The position numbers and the translations under genes were made by a program. From assembly GCA_046154695.1 (NCBI GenBank), contig JBJXFI010000355.1, positions 1-7,060 of the forward strand: a stretch of 7,060 nucleotides of DNA, read 5' to 3'. Source of the DNA: DALYLB01 sp046154695 (GTDB lineage: Bacteria > Acidobacteriota > Blastocatellia > RBC074). The notes under the pieces were generated by a model. The model was not told the DNA's origin. It worked only from the letters and a program-made list of their open reading frames with translations, and made no database searches. Position 1 is the stretch's first letter, and every line of letters starts with the position of its first letter. Shown here piece after piece: positions 7,005 through 7,060 of the stretch.

Positions 7005-7013
7005 GCTTGTGCC
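6983..7013 (-). terminator. Possible intrinsic terminator inside repeat copy 2
   Basis: On the minus strand GGCACAAGCT, loop GGAC, AGCTTGTGCC forms a perfect 10-bp stem (7013-6990), followed by AC and five T residues (6987-6983). This resembles a short-tailed intrinsic terminator for transcripts coming from beyond the right edge. The T-tract is short and the hairpin belongs to a repeat, so the function is uncertain. Confidence 0.35.
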
Positions 7014-7060
7014 GCATCCATCAGACACTCCCGGAAAAAGACCGGGCCTCGAACGAGACC
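6984..7060. repeat. 77-bp direct repeat, copy 2, reaching the window edge
   Basis: This is the second copy of the element at 6817-6893, at an offset of 167 bp, with one mismatch in 77 positions. Here hairpin one is perfect (6990-6999 with 7004-7013), and hairpin two is CCCGG / CCGGG (7030-7034 with 7042-7046). The match continues to the last base of the window, so the repeat unit may be longer than 77 bp. Confidence 0.9.

Noticed and set aside
6813..7028. 71-codon minus-strand frame with MSDGCGTSWTACATF and, later, ECLMDAAQAGQLVPLL
   Set aside because: It is the two repeat copies read in two different frames. The Cys content comes from the hairpin sequence and not from a metal-binding peptide.

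Overview
The window carries three large protein genes, all on the minus strand: an N-terminal fragment of a secreted beta-propeller-like protein that runs off the left edge (1-1235), a complete outer-membrane receptor of the TonB-dependent/Oar type (1628-4234), and a complete secreted fusion of an S41-type peptidase with a serine beta-lactamase-like hydrolase (4342-6801). The plus-strand frames, although open for long stretches, are antisense shadows of these GC-rich genes. The base composition, the carboxypeptidase-regulatory-domain receptor with the 'HGSFNAGFRDESMNARNAF' style of barrel entry, and the S41/beta-lactamase proteins are most typical of Acidobacteriota. That assignment is inference from protein style and not proof.

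Layout in transcription order (right to left). Positions 6802-7060 are a repeat-rich leader: two direct copies of a 77-bp element (6817-6893 and 6984-7060, one mismatch, offset 167 bp), with a truncated inverted copy between them (6951-6967). Each full copy contains two hairpins, and the first copy ends only a few bases before the Shine-Dalgarno sequence of the S41/beta-lactamase gene. That gene (819 aa from the best start) is followed, after 107 bp, by the receptor gene. The gap holds an inverted pair of 29-bp REP-like units (4252-4280 and 4306-4334) whose hairpin stems differ by a compensatory base-pair change. After the receptor comes a 392-bp gene-free stretch with a third, unrelated dispersed-type repeat (1551-1595), then the beta-propeller-like gene.

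All three products carry export signals, so the locus is an envelope/secretion region: one protein probably periplasmic or surface-exposed with two hydrolase modules, one outer-membrane barrel, and one exported or anchored propeller-like protein. A joint role in peptide turnover or uptake is plausible but unproven; the 107-bp gap allows co-transcription of the first two genes, while the 392-bp gap makes the third more likely a separate unit. I see no RNA genes, CRISPR array, transposase or defence system. The less ordinary content is the repeat structure (a different family in every intergenic gap) and the architecture and motif changes of the S41/beta-lactamase fusion.
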